A stretch of DNA of 64,000 nucleotides from a virus. The notes below the pieces were generated by a model. That model saw only the letters and a list, made by a program, of their open reading frames with translations. It did no database searches and was not told where the DNA came from. The translations under genes and the position numbers were made by a program. How positions within the stretch are numbered: the stretch's first letter is position 1; each line of letters starts with the position of its first letter. The stretch covers positions 1 through 64,000 of IMG/VR virus record IMGVR_UViG_3300030450_002194. One strand, written 5' to 3'. Positions 38,263 to 46,395 of this stretch are shown one piece after another.

Positions 38263-38290
38263 CCGTCACTCCGTTTCACTACCATATGGC

Positions 38291-38657
38291 TTTGCCTTCG
38301 ATTTTTTTTCTTATTGTTTAATCATTCTTTATCCAATGTTGGCATAAGATTTTGTTCTTCCAAAGCCTAATTTGATATACTACCCGTAGGGGTGTCCATA
38401 TAGAGAAGCGTCAGGTGTGCTAACTCTAGTAATTAAACATAAATAAATTCGCGGTGCTGTGATATGAACAAAGGATACAATGAAGTATTAACCTTCGTTT
38501 AACCACAGCCCATTGATAGGTAAATAAAAAGCATAGGCTTATCCTGGGAATGCACAAAGTTTAGGTTAAAAAAAAACGCAAGTGCCACATAAATTACAGC
38601 CCAAATTTCAAAAAATAAAGGTCTAAAAAATTCCACCACACAAAAGAGGTAAAAAGC
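38291..38657 (+). promoter_or_regulatory. Leader and probable promoter of the right-arm operon
   Basis: 367 bases without a gene. AT-rich; CATAAATAAATT near 38439-38450 is the best TATA candidate, and GAGGT lies nine bases before the first ATG. An A-run and low-complexity AT sequence fill the rest. Confidence 0.35.
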
Positions 38658-39068
38658 ATGCATTGGGAAAACGTGATAAAGAGAAGAGATATAGGTAATG
38701 TGTATATACCTAGTAAAAGAGACCAAGGAGATGGACCGTATAATGCTTATCGAATGGTGACTACAGAATTAGGACAGGGGAGTTTAGGGCTTCCTGAACC
38801 ATTGGATTCTAAAATTATGTCTATGTTTGATAAATTAGGCATGGGTCATCCAATTAAAGTACATGAAATACCCAAAGGTAGATGGGTTCCAAAGAACGAT
38901 AGAATGGGCGGTCAATTTTATATTACTATAATTGACAGAAATGGAAGAGTTAGAAATTTAGGTGAATCTCCTAGTGGCTGGATAATGTCTGATAAAATAA
39001 GTCAGGGTACAGTAGGCTTTCGGTTAGAAGAAGACGAAATAGGCTTAACTGCTTGGTTTGATGAATAA
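38658..39068 (+). CDS. Right-arm protein with N-terminal MxW motif (136 aa)
   Basis: Begins Met-His-Trp-Glu-Asn-Val-Ile-Lys, the shared right-arm N-terminal motif. The rest is a mixed alpha/beta domain with a Gly-Arg-Trp-Val-Pro segment and no cysteine. First gene of the right arm, preceded by GAGGT. Function unknown; delivery into the particle is inferred from the motif. Confidence 0.6.
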   Translation: MHWENVIKRRDIGNVYIPSKRDQGDGPYNAYRMVTTELGQGSLGLPEPLDSKIMSMFDKLGMGHPIKVHEIPKGRWVPKNDRMGGQFYITIIDRNGRVRNLGESPSGWIMSDKISQGTVGFRLEEDEIGLTAWFDE

Positions 39069-39077
39069 GGTGAAAAC

Positions 39078-39770
39078 ATGCATTGGGCCAATCATCTAAA
39101 GAAGCAAAAGAAGAACTGGGCAGTTGATGGCAGGGATTATTCTAAAATAAAAAAAGACCCAAGACCCAAACCAGCCCATGATTTTAGAGTAGCAAGGTTT
39201 CCCAGGCAGTATTTACGTGATGAAGACGGAGAATGGTTTTATAGAGATAAAGACGGACCCCCAGCCTATCCTGAAAGGTTGTCTTGTGATGCTATGTTAA
39301 TGTTAGGTTATTTTTGGTTTTTAAAGCATGTAAAACGGACCTCTAGAAAAAAGGTAATTTCTGGTAAAAAGTTTACATTTGCTGATTTAGGATTTCCACC
39401 AATGCGTGTGTTTAAAAATTCTCCTGTAATTTTTGCTTATTTGAGAACACCACCAAGAGTACCGGATGATTTTTCTAAGTTAAATAATGCTGTACGTTTT
39501 TCGGATGTTACTAATTTGATGAAAGCACTAAAATCAATTTTAGATGCTGGTTATTTACAGCGTGATATTCATATGAAAAATATGGTAGTGAGTATGTTAT
39601 CATGGTACAACAAGACTGGATGTGATTTTGGTGAGTTAATGGATGATTTAGATATAATATCTACAGATATGCGTGAAGTGCATCTAAAACAAAAATTACG
39701 TGATAAAGCGCAATTTAACACGAATCAGAATAAACGAGTAAAGATAAATGGCCAATGGAAGATGATATAA
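39078..39770 (+). CDS. Right-arm basic protein with N-terminal MxW motif (230 aa)
   Basis: Begins Met-His-Trp-Ala-Asn-His-Leu-Lys-Lys, then a Lys/Arg-rich stretch. The middle is hydrophobic and aromatic (Met-Leu-Met-Leu-Gly-Tyr-Phe-Trp-Phe). Overall strongly basic, so nucleic-acid contact inside a particle is conceivable. AAGGTGAAAAC precedes the ATG. Function unknown. Confidence 0.6.
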   Translation: MHWANHLKKQKKNWAVDGRDYSKIKKDPRPKPAHDFRVARFPRQYLRDEDGEWFYRDKDGPPAYPERLSCDAMLMLGYFWFLKHVKRTSRKKVISGKKFTFADLGFPPMRVFKNSPVIFAYLRTPPRVPDDFSKLNNAVRFSDVTNLMKALKSILDAGYLQRDIHMKNMVVSMLSWYNKTGCDFGELMDDLDIISTDMREVHLKQKLRDKAQFNTNQNKRVKINGQWKMI

Positions 39771-40180
39771 TGAATTGGTTTGATATTATTAAAAATGTGG
39801 AAATAGATGAAACCGAGTTAAATGCTCGGGAATTTGCAGAAGAGAATTGTTGTGCTAATATATGGAAATCTATTGCTCAAGAACAACGTGAAGTTTTTAA
39901 CTATTTACGGAAGACTCCTTTATGGCATAGCAGAAAAACTACAGAGGGATGTAGTATGCTGATAGAATGGTTAAGGGAAGGTGCAGTGGGTAACATAAAT
40001 ACTACTGCATGGGACTTCCCAACAATGGGCGTTAGTTCTATTAGAGAAGAAGATTATAACGATTGGATAACACGAATGGGAAAACACATTTATAATCAGA
40101 AAAAGGGCTGGTTACAAGATTATGTAGATTGTCGTAATTTACAGGACAATGGCAATCGCCCGCAACTTGGAATGTATTAG
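39770..40180 (+). CDS. Right-arm protein with MxW motif (136 aa)
   Basis: Starts Met-Asn-Trp-Phe-Asp-Ile-Ile-Lys at an ATG that overlaps the previous stop (TAATG); the longer frame from 39755 would hide the motif. Mostly helical with several Trp. Function unknown. Confidence 0.6.
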   Translation: MNWFDIIKNVEIDETELNAREFAEENCCANIWKSIAQEQREVFNYLRKTPLWHSRKTTEGCSMLIEWLREGAVGNINTTAWDFPTMGVSSIREEDYNDWITRMGKHIYNQKKGWLQDYVDCRNLQDNGNRPQLGMY

Positions 40181-40189
40181 GTGATGAAT

Positions 40190-40642
40190 ATGACTGATTT
40201 TTTGGTATTAAGAGATTCTTGGAGAGATGCTTTATTGAAAGAATATGAATCTGGCGATGGTATGATGTTTCCCGACCCGTTTGATGATGGAACAATGTTA
40301 GAAGTTAATGTAGATACTGGCGATGATGATGAGTGTTGTGAAATGATTAAACAAAAATATGCAGACGTTTTAAGTTACCAATACCAATATCCTAGAAAAC
40401 AGAACCCTAATACTGGTAAATGGGAATTTGTAGATAAACAGGGTTATGTACCTTTATCAGAATTTTCAAAATATAATATTGATTGTAATAGAATAAGACA
40501 ATCATTAGAAAGAAATGCCTATAGGGACGCGGGTACTGACCCCGCAGCAAAGCAAATGAGAAAAGACCATTATGCTAAGATAATTAAAGAGTGGGACGAG
40601 TGTGAAAAATCAACAAATAGTTGGAAGAATGAATTAAGGTGA
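40190..40642 (+). CDS. Right-arm protein with displaced motif (150 aa)
   Basis: The motif appears at residues 10-17 as Ser-Trp-Arg-Asp-Ala-Leu-Leu-Lys rather than at the extreme N-terminus. ATG at 40190 is used because AGGTGATGAAT is directly upstream. Acidic N-terminal half, Lys-rich C-terminal half. Function unknown. Confidence 0.55.
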   Translation: MTDFLVLRDSWRDALLKEYESGDGMMFPDPFDDGTMLEVNVDTGDDDECCEMIKQKYADVLSYQYQYPRKQNPNTGKWEFVDKQGYVPLSEFSKYNIDCNRIRQSLERNAYRDAGTDPAAKQMRKDHYAKIIKEWDECEKSTNSWKNELR

Positions 40643-40646
40643 TAGT

Positions 40647-41120
40647 ATGTGTAAAGACTGTTGGAAGGATGTATTAAAGAGTGAAGAAGAAGATGATGAT
40701 GAAATATTTCATAAAATCTTTGGTGAAGATGAAGATGAAAGTGATTTAGATTATGGTACAAGAGATAGAGCCAGTGCCTCTAAATTTGGGTTTACTGATA
40801 GAGAAAAAGTCGGTGAATTTGATACACAAGAACAAGAGGATAGGTTTCATCATGGTATAAAATGTCATTATTGTGATGAAGAGGCCGAATGGAAATGTCT
40901 TAATGGGTTAAGGGATGGGTGTGCATATAGTGGCCCATCTAATGATGGTATTCAAGTATGTGGCGCAAACAGTTTATTTGCAGAAGATAATCCAGAAAGG
41001 TATCCCAATGGACATAAGGACTATGCTCTTGAAGTAAACTCTGGACATGATTTTGTAGAAATAGACCAATATTTTACTTTTGACAAGAATAGGGGCTATC
41101 ATCATAAAGACCACAGGTGA
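40647..41120 (+). CDS. Acidic zinc-binding right-arm protein (157 aa)
   Basis: Starts Met-Cys-Lys-Asp-Cys-Trp-Lys-Asp-Val-Leu-Lys, a motif variant shifted by three residues. A very acidic stretch (15-35) is followed by Cys-His-Tyr-Cys near residue 72 and further cysteines that may bind zinc. Function unknown. Confidence 0.6.
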   Translation: MCKDCWKDVLKSEEEDDDEIFHKIFGEDEDESDLDYGTRDRASASKFGFTDREKVGEFDTQEQEDRFHHGIKCHYCDEEAEWKCLNGLRDGCAYSGPSNDGIQVCGANSLFAEDNPERYPNGHKDYALEVNSGHDFVEIDQYFTFDKNRGYHHKDHR

Positions 41121-41127
41121 AAGAAAT

Positions 41128-41214
41128 ATGGCAGATAGACACCCTAATGGAGATTGTAAATTCTTTAAGGATTTTATGAAAAGTTTAATTGAAGCAGAGG
41201 AGGAAGATGAATGA
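41128..41214 (+). CDS. Tiny acidic right-arm protein (28 aa)
   Basis: One amphipathic helix with an acidic end. ATG overlap into the next gene and an upstream purine-rich site (GGTGAAAGAAAT) support it. Function unknown. Confidence 0.45.
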   Translation: MADRHPNGDCKFFKDFMKSLIEAEEEDE

Positions 41215-41765
41215 ATTGGGAAGATGTATTAAAGGTCAGAAGAAGACCAAGAAAGAAAAAGGCACAACCGGCTAATCCGTTTGCAGGAGAATCTAAAGAT
41301 TTTAAAGATACGGTAGCAGGTAAGTTAGAAGCCGAAGCAGCCGCAGCAGCAGAAAGACAAGCAAAATTAGATGAAGAAACTAAATTAACGCCTAGAGGCA
41401 GAGTTAAGTTTCATAAGTTAACTGAAACAGAAGAAGGAGGACATAAACTAAAGGACGATTTACCACTATCAGGTAAAAGGAAACCTAGGAGTCGAAAAGG
41501 TGTATTAGCCAAAGATAGATGTACCCTGTGTGGAACGAGGATTAGGTATTCAGAAGCCAAAAAACTATCAAGAGGTAAAAGCGACCCTAATAAAAACCTT
41601 GGATATTGTGAAAAATGTGCTGGGCTTTTAGCAGGTACTGTAAGTTCTAAAACTTTTACACCGTTAGATACTGCTGCCTTTAAAAGAGGACGTGGAAAGG
41701 CTACTAGTAGTCCTAGAAAACATTGGCATGGCAGGGGCCAACGTAAGCGATATGATAAATCCTGA
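41211..41765 (+). CDS. Basic zinc-ribbon right-arm protein with MxW motif (184 aa)
   Basis: Met-Asn-Trp-Glu-Asp-Val-Leu-Lys leads into a basic stretch, then an Ala/Glu coiled coil (40-65). Near residues 104-142 Cys-Thr-Leu-Cys and Cys-Glu-Lys-Cys form a zinc ribbon. A basic tail ends the chain. It may package with DNA. Function unknown. Confidence 0.6.
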   Translation: MNWEDVLKVRRRPRKKKAQPANPFAGESKDFKDTVAGKLEAEAAAAAERQAKLDEETKLTPRGRVKFHKLTETEEGGHKLKDDLPLSGKRKPRSRKGVLAKDRCTLCGTRIRYSEAKKLSRGKSDPNKNLGYCEKCAGLLAGTVSSKTFTPLDTAAFKRGRGKATSSPRKHWHGRGQRKRYDKS

Positions 41766-41777
41766 GAGGTTGAGAAT

Positions 41778-41930
41778 ATGACTTGGAAAGAACATTTAGT
41801 AAAGGCTTGGATGCCTAAATGCTTTGGGTGTGATATTCCAATGGAAAAGGTAACTGAAAAAATAATGGGTAAAAGACACAAGGCTAGATTTAAATGTCCA
41901 GAATGTGGTGCAGTTGAGGTGTTTAGATGA
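41778..41930 (+). CDS. Small zinc-ribbon right-arm protein with MxW motif (50 aa)
   Basis: Met-Thr-Trp-Lys-Glu-His-Leu-Val-Lys is a one-residue-longer motif variant. Cys-Phe-Gly-Cys and Cys-Pro-Glu-Cys make a complete zinc ribbon that fills the rest. The stop overlaps the next ATG. Confidence 0.6.
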   Translation: MTWKEHLVKAWMPKCFGCDIPMEKVTEKIMGKRHKARFKCPECGAVEVFR

Positions 41931-42727
41931 ATTGGTTTGATATAATAAAAATTTCTGAAGATGAATTAGATTCAGTTAAACCTTGGATTAGAGATGAACT
42001 ATCAGAAGGCAAGAAAGATAAAGGGGCAGCCTATAGTAGATTAAGAAGAAAACTTGGTAGAATACCAACACCGGAAGAAATAAATGAACAACTTAAAGTA
42101 AGACCACATAGAAGGAAACACGGTACGTCTATATTTAGCAAAGACCCAGGAGCATATAATAGAGCCTATAATAGACTAAGATATAAACTTGGTAGAAACC
42201 CTAATCAGGATGAAATTGTTGCAGAAATAAATAATCCAACTTATAGTGGGTATCACCCCACTAATGACCCTACACGCACAAGTAGGAAAGAACATAAAGA
42301 GAGACTTAAAGAAGAGAATCCAATTCCGGAAAGAAGAATGGCTGATTTAAAGGGCGATTTAATTGTTAATACGCTTGAAGTGTTTATGTCAGAATTTTTT
42401 GATATAGATTTATTGGAGATAGCAGGAAAAACAACTGACAATGATAACAGACGTTTTATTCATCTTCAGAAATATTTAGATAATTTCACAGATAATGAAT
42501 TTAAAATTTTATCTAACATGGAAAATGACATTCCTGCAATGGCGGAAACATTGCTTGAGTTATTAGATAGTTTTAACCCAAACAAGAACAAGAATGAATA
42601 TACACGTAGACGTAAGAAAGGCTTGCCGCATATACCTGGTCTCCTATCTTCTAAAAAGAAGAAGAAGAAACGCGGCCCTAAGCCGAAGAAACCTGACCCT
42701 TTATCAGAGAGGAGGGATATAATATGA
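41927..42727 (+). CDS. Right-arm basic protein with MxW motif (266 aa)
   Basis: Met-Asn-Trp-Phe-Asp-Ile-Ile-Lys, then two related basic segments (each with Tyr-x-Arg-Leu-Arg-x-Lys-Leu-Gly-Arg, near residues 36 and 80) that look like an internal duplication. A helical core and a Lys-rich tail (around 240-255) follow. Likely nucleic-acid binding. Function unknown. Confidence 0.6.
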   Translation: MNWFDIIKISEDELDSVKPWIRDELSEGKKDKGAAYSRLRRKLGRIPTPEEINEQLKVRPHRRKHGTSIFSKDPGAYNRAYNRLRYKLGRNPNQDEIVAEINNPTYSGYHPTNDPTRTSRKEHKERLKEENPIPERRMADLKGDLIVNTLEVFMSEFFDIDLLEIAGKTTDNDNRRFIHLQKYLDNFTDNEFKILSNMENDIPAMAETLLELLDSFNPNKNKNEYTRRRKKGLPHIPGLLSSKKKKKKRGPKPKKPDPLSERRDII

Positions 42728-43026
42728 GTTGGGAAGATATAATAAAAAGTAGACAAGCATGTTGTAAAAAAGCAAAAGGGGAGTTTCTTCTTCAAACTGT
42801 TATAGGATTAAAAGGCAGAGGTATGAAATATACTCAAGACGATTTAGATGTGTTTTCTAAGGGTGTTGCTAGAGCAGACTGTGATGGCTTTAAATTAAAA
42901 GTGTCTAAGTGGGCAAAAGGTCAAGAATTACCAAAGGGGCCACAAGGATTAATAAGACAAATAGCAGCCGATGTAACAATTAAATATTGGAGAGAATGTT
43001 TAGACCGAGATAGGGATTATGTATGA
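42724..43026 (+). CDS. Right-arm protein with MxW motif (100 aa)
   Basis: Met-Ser-Trp-Glu-Asp-Ile-Ile-Lys, then Cys-Cys at residues 13-14 and later single cysteines. Overlaps both neighbours by ATGA. Partly resembles the C-terminal half of the product of 43023-43493 in spacing (Trp, Glu-Cys/Asn-Cys, Leu), so they may be distant paralogues. Confidence 0.55.
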   Translation: MSWEDIIKSRQACCKKAKGEFLLQTVIGLKGRGMKYTQDDLDVFSKGVARADCDGFKLKVSKWAKGQELPKGPQGLIRQIAADVTIKYWRECLDRDRDYV

Positions 43027-43493
43027 GTAATTGGGAAGACATTCTCAAAAGAGAACTTACTGGTAAGCGCGTAATGTGTAAAAGATGTGGTAAAAGAAGA
43101 TTAAGTTCTAGTGCTGTATTTGCTGGGTCTACTCAATGTGCTACTTGCAATAGACGATTTGGTGCAGATAAAGGCGGTGGACAATTTAAAGTTAAAAAGA
43201 ATCTTAATGTAGAAATAGCCAGACGTGTTTTAGAAGGCCCAGCCATTAATAATGATGATGAGAATTATGACCTTTGTTGTGAGCATGCTAGAGAAGCAAT
43301 TGAAAGACAATTACGTGCTTATGGAGAAATAGGTGAGGGTGTATTAGCAAGTCCTGAATGGAGAAATTATAATTGCGAGAATTTAAGGACTGAATTAGAA
43401 TTATGGTCTGCTATGGATATGCCAGGAATGCAACAAATAGTAGAAGCATGGGATAAATGTGCAGAAATGGGTGGTGCAAATGACCTGGTTTGA
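43023..43493 (+). CDS. Zinc-ribbon right-arm protein with MxW-type motif (156 aa)
   Basis: Met-Ser-Asn-Trp-Glu-Asp-Ile-Leu-Lys, with one residue inserted. Cys-Lys-Arg-Cys and Cys-Ala-Thr-Cys form a zinc ribbon within residues 19-42. A helical C-terminal half has a Cys-Cys-Glu-His segment. Function unknown. Confidence 0.6.
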   Translation: MSNWEDILKRELTGKRVMCKRCGKRRLSSSAVFAGSTQCATCNRRFGADKGGGQFKVKKNLNVEIARRVLEGPAINNDDENYDLCCEHAREAIERQLRAYGEIGEGVLASPEWRNYNCENLRTELELWSAMDMPGMQQIVEAWDKCAEMGGANDLV

Positions 43494-43833
43494 TTTAGTT
43501 AAATCTTCAGAAATGAAGGAATTTGAAATGCTTGCTGAGAAGTATGCAAAACCTAATGATATGAAACACTTAGATTATCTTAGAAAGAAACACGGTAAGA
43601 AGAGTAATGAATTTTATGATACTTTAGAAAAGCAAGTTGAGAATTACTTGACTGAGGATTGGGTTTCTATTCAAGATATTATAAAATCATTAAGAGAACA
43701 AAACCCTGGGCTAAAAGATTCAGATGAAAACTTGACAGCATTCTTACGCAAGAGATTAGAGGCTATGGATATTAAAAAGAAACAAGAACCAGCAGTAGGT
43801 AGAACTGGTAAGAAAACATTCTATAAGGTGTAA
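43480..43833 (+). CDS. Right-arm protein with MxW motif and HTH-like core (117 aa)
   Basis: Met-Thr-Trp-Phe-Asp-Leu-Val-Lys at an ATG inside the last codons of the previous gene. Residues 50-90 (Trp-Val-Ser-Ile-Gln-Asp-Ile-Ile-Lys-Ser-Leu ... Thr-Ala-Phe-Leu-Arg-Lys-Arg-Leu) read like a winged helix. Function unknown. Confidence 0.55.
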   Translation: MTWFDLVKSSEMKEFEMLAEKYAKPNDMKHLDYLRKKHGKKSNEFYDTLEKQVENYLTEDWVSIQDIIKSLREQNPGLKDSDENLTAFLRKRLEAMDIKKKQEPAVGRTGKKTFYKV

Positions 43834-43835
43834 TT

Positions 43836-46232
43836 ATGTTAAAGGCTTGGAAAATTAGTAGCAAGGTTGGTTCTGAAGAAGACGCAGGAACTATGTGGGC
43901 TGACTTTTTAAAGACTCATGGATATAGTCCTGTTCAAGCATTTCCTCCTAATACTAAAGCGGGAACTTCTAGAATTGCAGGTGATGCTGAATTTCAAAGA
44001 AAGAGTTCAATTTTGAATCATCTATTTAAACCCACTTGGAAATCTCATACCTATTATGCTAAGACTAAAAAAGGCAATATTCCATTATATACAAAAACCA
44101 GAGGAATAGTTGCAGGAACAGAATTACGGTTATGGAGTGGATTTCAAGGGATTAGAGATTTACTAGGTGATAAGATACCTGACCCGAAGGATGATAAAAA
44201 AACTATTTCTAGAAGAAAAACTATGGATGTAGAATCTCCAACAAAAACAGCAATAGAAGCAATTGAAATTATAGATGAGGCAAAGAAAAAGAATCCAGAA
44301 TTTACTGGAAATAAACCTCCCACCAATTGGGCTAGTTTATTCGCGGGTGATGTTGATGCACAAGAAGAATGGCTAGAAGAAAATTATCCTGACTATCATA
44401 AATATCTTGTGGAAACATTACACAAACCCACAAGTGCAGAATCAACATTAGATGAATTAGTTATGACTCCTGAAAAAGCAAGGCTTTTAAGAAAAATAGA
44501 GAGCAGTATTAAAAGAGACTTTCCTAAACTATCTGAAGAAATTTACAAAGAACATGTAGAATTAGATAATAATAAATGGATAATAGTTATATTTGCTAAT
44601 AATAACTTAAAACCCAGAGCAGAAGGATTAGGATTTGTAAATCTTTTTGCCAAAGATTATTTTCAAACACTACAAGATTCTGATGAAGTGTCAGATTATA
44701 TGAAAAAAGCATTACAGCAATTACAAAGTGAAGAAGCAAAATTGACTGGGGCAGATAGCGAATACTTTATTAGAGCACCGCAGGGTAAGAAAATCAAACC
44801 CAAGGTCTCTAAATGGTTAAATAAATTAAAGAGAAGTGAAACAGTGTTTGATGACATAAAGAAAGAAAACAGCGATTGGTATGAATTACTAAAAGCCAAG
44901 AAAGATGATGAGAAGGGTTCTTCTAAGAAACCTATAGACCCTGATAATGAGGGGAATATAAGAGACAGAAAAATACAAGATAAAGAACTTTGGTCTGGTG
45001 ATTGGGAAAAAGATGAAAATATGAAGGTAGACCCTACTACTAATAGAAAGAGAACTGCCCCGGAGTCAGAAAAGGCAAGAGGTAGGACAGCAGAAAACAC
45101 CACATGTTGTATTATAATTAAAGAAGCCATAGCAGATTTTATTCAATTAAGTAAGCCTGCAATTATGAATGGATTTGGAAGACCAGGCATTAGGTCATTG
45201 ATTGATGAAAATTTACCTTGTATGGATATGGAGAGAGAGTGGAATCTTGAGAACGAAAGCCTTGGAGAAATAGTATTCAATTTTAATGGAATGGAAACAT
45301 TAGACGGGGATTATTTTGAAGGTGATGGTACTGTTGTAATTAACCCCTTAGAACCCGCACCATTTGATAAATATGCAGGACAATTAACATTACTTCCGAA
45401 ACAGCGATGGCAAGCAGAAGATATAAGACAAGGTAGAGATGTACGCGGTTATGGAAGCCACGAACAAAATTATGGTGGGCCTCATTTAACCTTAGTACAA
45501 CAATTTTTAAGGTGTGAAGAAGGTCAAATGTCAGAAGATGACAAAAAGCCTTTAAATTTAAGAACTGGTGATGAAGCAGATGTATTAGACGCATTTAGCG
45601 ATAAAGGTTTAGATGAAATGACTCTTCGTAGGTTAAGAAAGAAAATTGCACAGATATGGGTTCAAAGATATGGTGGTAGAGATTCAACCCCCGCGATGAT
45701 GAGAAGAGAAGAAGAAAAAATGAAAAGGGTATGGCCTCATGGACATGCTATTTATTTTAATAGACCTGGACAACAAAAGTTAGATAGTGGACAGGTTTCT
45801 CTTAGTGAAAAAACAGAAGAAGAGTTTACCCGTGAAAGAGTTGATGACTATTTAGATGAAATATTACGGTGGAAGAAATCAAAGAAAGACCATAGAGGTA
45901 GACTTGTTTCACCTAAAGTTGACAGAGACTATCTTCGACCGGAGGTAGCAACAGAACGTGGTATTCCTGACCCCAAGGGTTCTGGTAGAAAACCAGTAAT
46001 TATTTGGGTTATGCTTGATACTGACGACCAGAAAGAACACGTTAATGAGTTAAAGGGTGAAATAGCACTAAACGGCTGGGCTGATAAAATTGAATGGAAG
46101 GAAGTAAAGGATGCAGATGACACTACTGTGAGTGAAATAAATAAACTTGGTGTGTTACCAGTATTACAACACGGCACACACTTTGTTTCTGGGAAAGTAT
46201 TAGGGGCTTATTTGGAGGACTTATTTGGTTGA
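43836..46232 (+). CDS. Large right-arm protein with C-terminal thioredoxin-like domain (798 aa)
   Basis: The N-terminus Met-Leu-Lys-Ala-Trp-Lys-Ile-Ser is a degenerate form of the motif. Residues 1-550 are charged, with no family recognised. The last 80 residues (Val-Ile-Ile-Trp-Val-Met-Leu-Asp strand, then Leu-Gly-Val-Leu-Pro-Val-Leu and Gly-Lys-Val-Leu-Gly-Ala-Tyr-Leu) look like a thioredoxin/glutaredoxin fold with its cis-Pro but without the Cys-x-x-Cys. A structural or scaffold role is more likely than redox activity. Confidence 0.55.
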   Translation: MLKAWKISSKVGSEEDAGTMWADFLKTHGYSPVQAFPPNTKAGTSRIAGDAEFQRKSSILNHLFKPTWKSHTYYAKTKKGNIPLYTKTRGIVAGTELRLWSGFQGIRDLLGDKIPDPKDDKKTISRRKTMDVESPTKTAIEAIEIIDEAKKKNPEFTGNKPPTNWASLFAGDVDAQEEWLEENYPDYHKYLVETLHKPTSAESTLDELVMTPEKARLLRKIESSIKRDFPKLSEEIYKEHVELDNNKWIIVIFANNNLKPRAEGLGFVNLFAKDYFQTLQDSDEVSDYMKKALQQLQSEEAKLTGADSEYFIRAPQGKKIKPKVSKWLNKLKRSETVFDDIKKENSDWYELLKAKKDDEKGSSKKPIDPDNEGNIRDRKIQDKELWSGDWEKDENMKVDPTTNRKRTAPESEKARGRTAENTTCCIIIKEAIADFIQLSKPAIMNGFGRPGIRSLIDENLPCMDMEREWNLENESLGEIVFNFNGMETLDGDYFEGDGTVVINPLEPAPFDKYAGQLTLLPKQRWQAEDIRQGRDVRGYGSHEQNYGGPHLTLVQQFLRCEEGQMSEDDKKPLNLRTGDEADVLDAFSDKGLDEMTLRRLRKKIAQIWVQRYGGRDSTPAMMRREEEKMKRVWPHGHAIYFNRPGQQKLDSGQVSLSEKTEEEFTRERVDDYLDEILRWKKSKKDHRGRLVSPKVDRDYLRPEVATERGIPDPKGSGRKPVIIWVMLDTDDQKEHVNELKGEIALNGWADKIEWKEVKDADDTTVSEINKLGVLPVLQHGTHFVSGKVLGAYLEDLFG

Positions 46233-46233
46233 A

Positions 46234-46395
46234 ATGGGCTGGTTTGATTTCCTTAAAATTGCTACCGCAGTTACTACAGGTTCAACCTATGGTGGAGAAT
46301 CAAACGAAGCAACAGATGCACTATATAATTTAAAGTTTGGAGAAGGATTAGAAGAAGAAGAATGGGAGGATTGGATGCATGGTAAAGAAAGATAA
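46234..46395 (+). CDS. Small right-arm protein with MxW motif (53 aa)
   Basis: Met-Gly-Trp-Phe-Asp-Phe-Leu-Lys, then a Gly/Thr-rich stretch and an acidic helix. Begins immediately after the preceding stop and overlaps the next gene by 17 bases. It consists of little more than the motif plus a tail. Confidence 0.55.
   Translation: MGWFDFLKIATAVTTGSTYGGESNEATDALYNLKFGEGLEEEEWEDWMHGKER

Larger units (their letters stand above)
31808..38290. repeat. Array of modules delimited by the palindrome ACCATATGGT
   Basis: About 27 copies (core CCATATGG, a few with one changed base) start at 31808, 32529, 32678, 33056, 33218, 33468, 33636, 33873, 34012, 34177, 34869, 35261, 35409, 35589, 35721, 35889, 36330, 36540, 36664, 36899, 37082, 37297, 37407, 37550, 37774, 37943 and 38281. 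Spacing is 110-720 bp. The bases beside the core often close a hairpin, so a module tends to begin GGT and end ACC. Each interval holds one gene, one candidate RNA or nested hairpins. The core is almost absent from the protein-coding arms. Confidence 0.85.

Noticed and set aside
31808-38290. CRISPR array
   Set aside because: The repeated unit is only 8-10 bases and palindromic, spacing runs from 110 to 720 bp, several intervals hold genes, and no cas adaptation genes are present. The Cas4-like nuclease stands alone in a replication operon.
31808-38290. CATATG as a restriction-modification target expanded by selection
   Set aside because: The conserved unit is ACCATATGGT, longer than a six-base site, it is clustered in one region, and no methyltransferase or restriction gene is visible.
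43836-46232. Active glutaredoxin
   Set aside because: The redox cysteine pair is missing.
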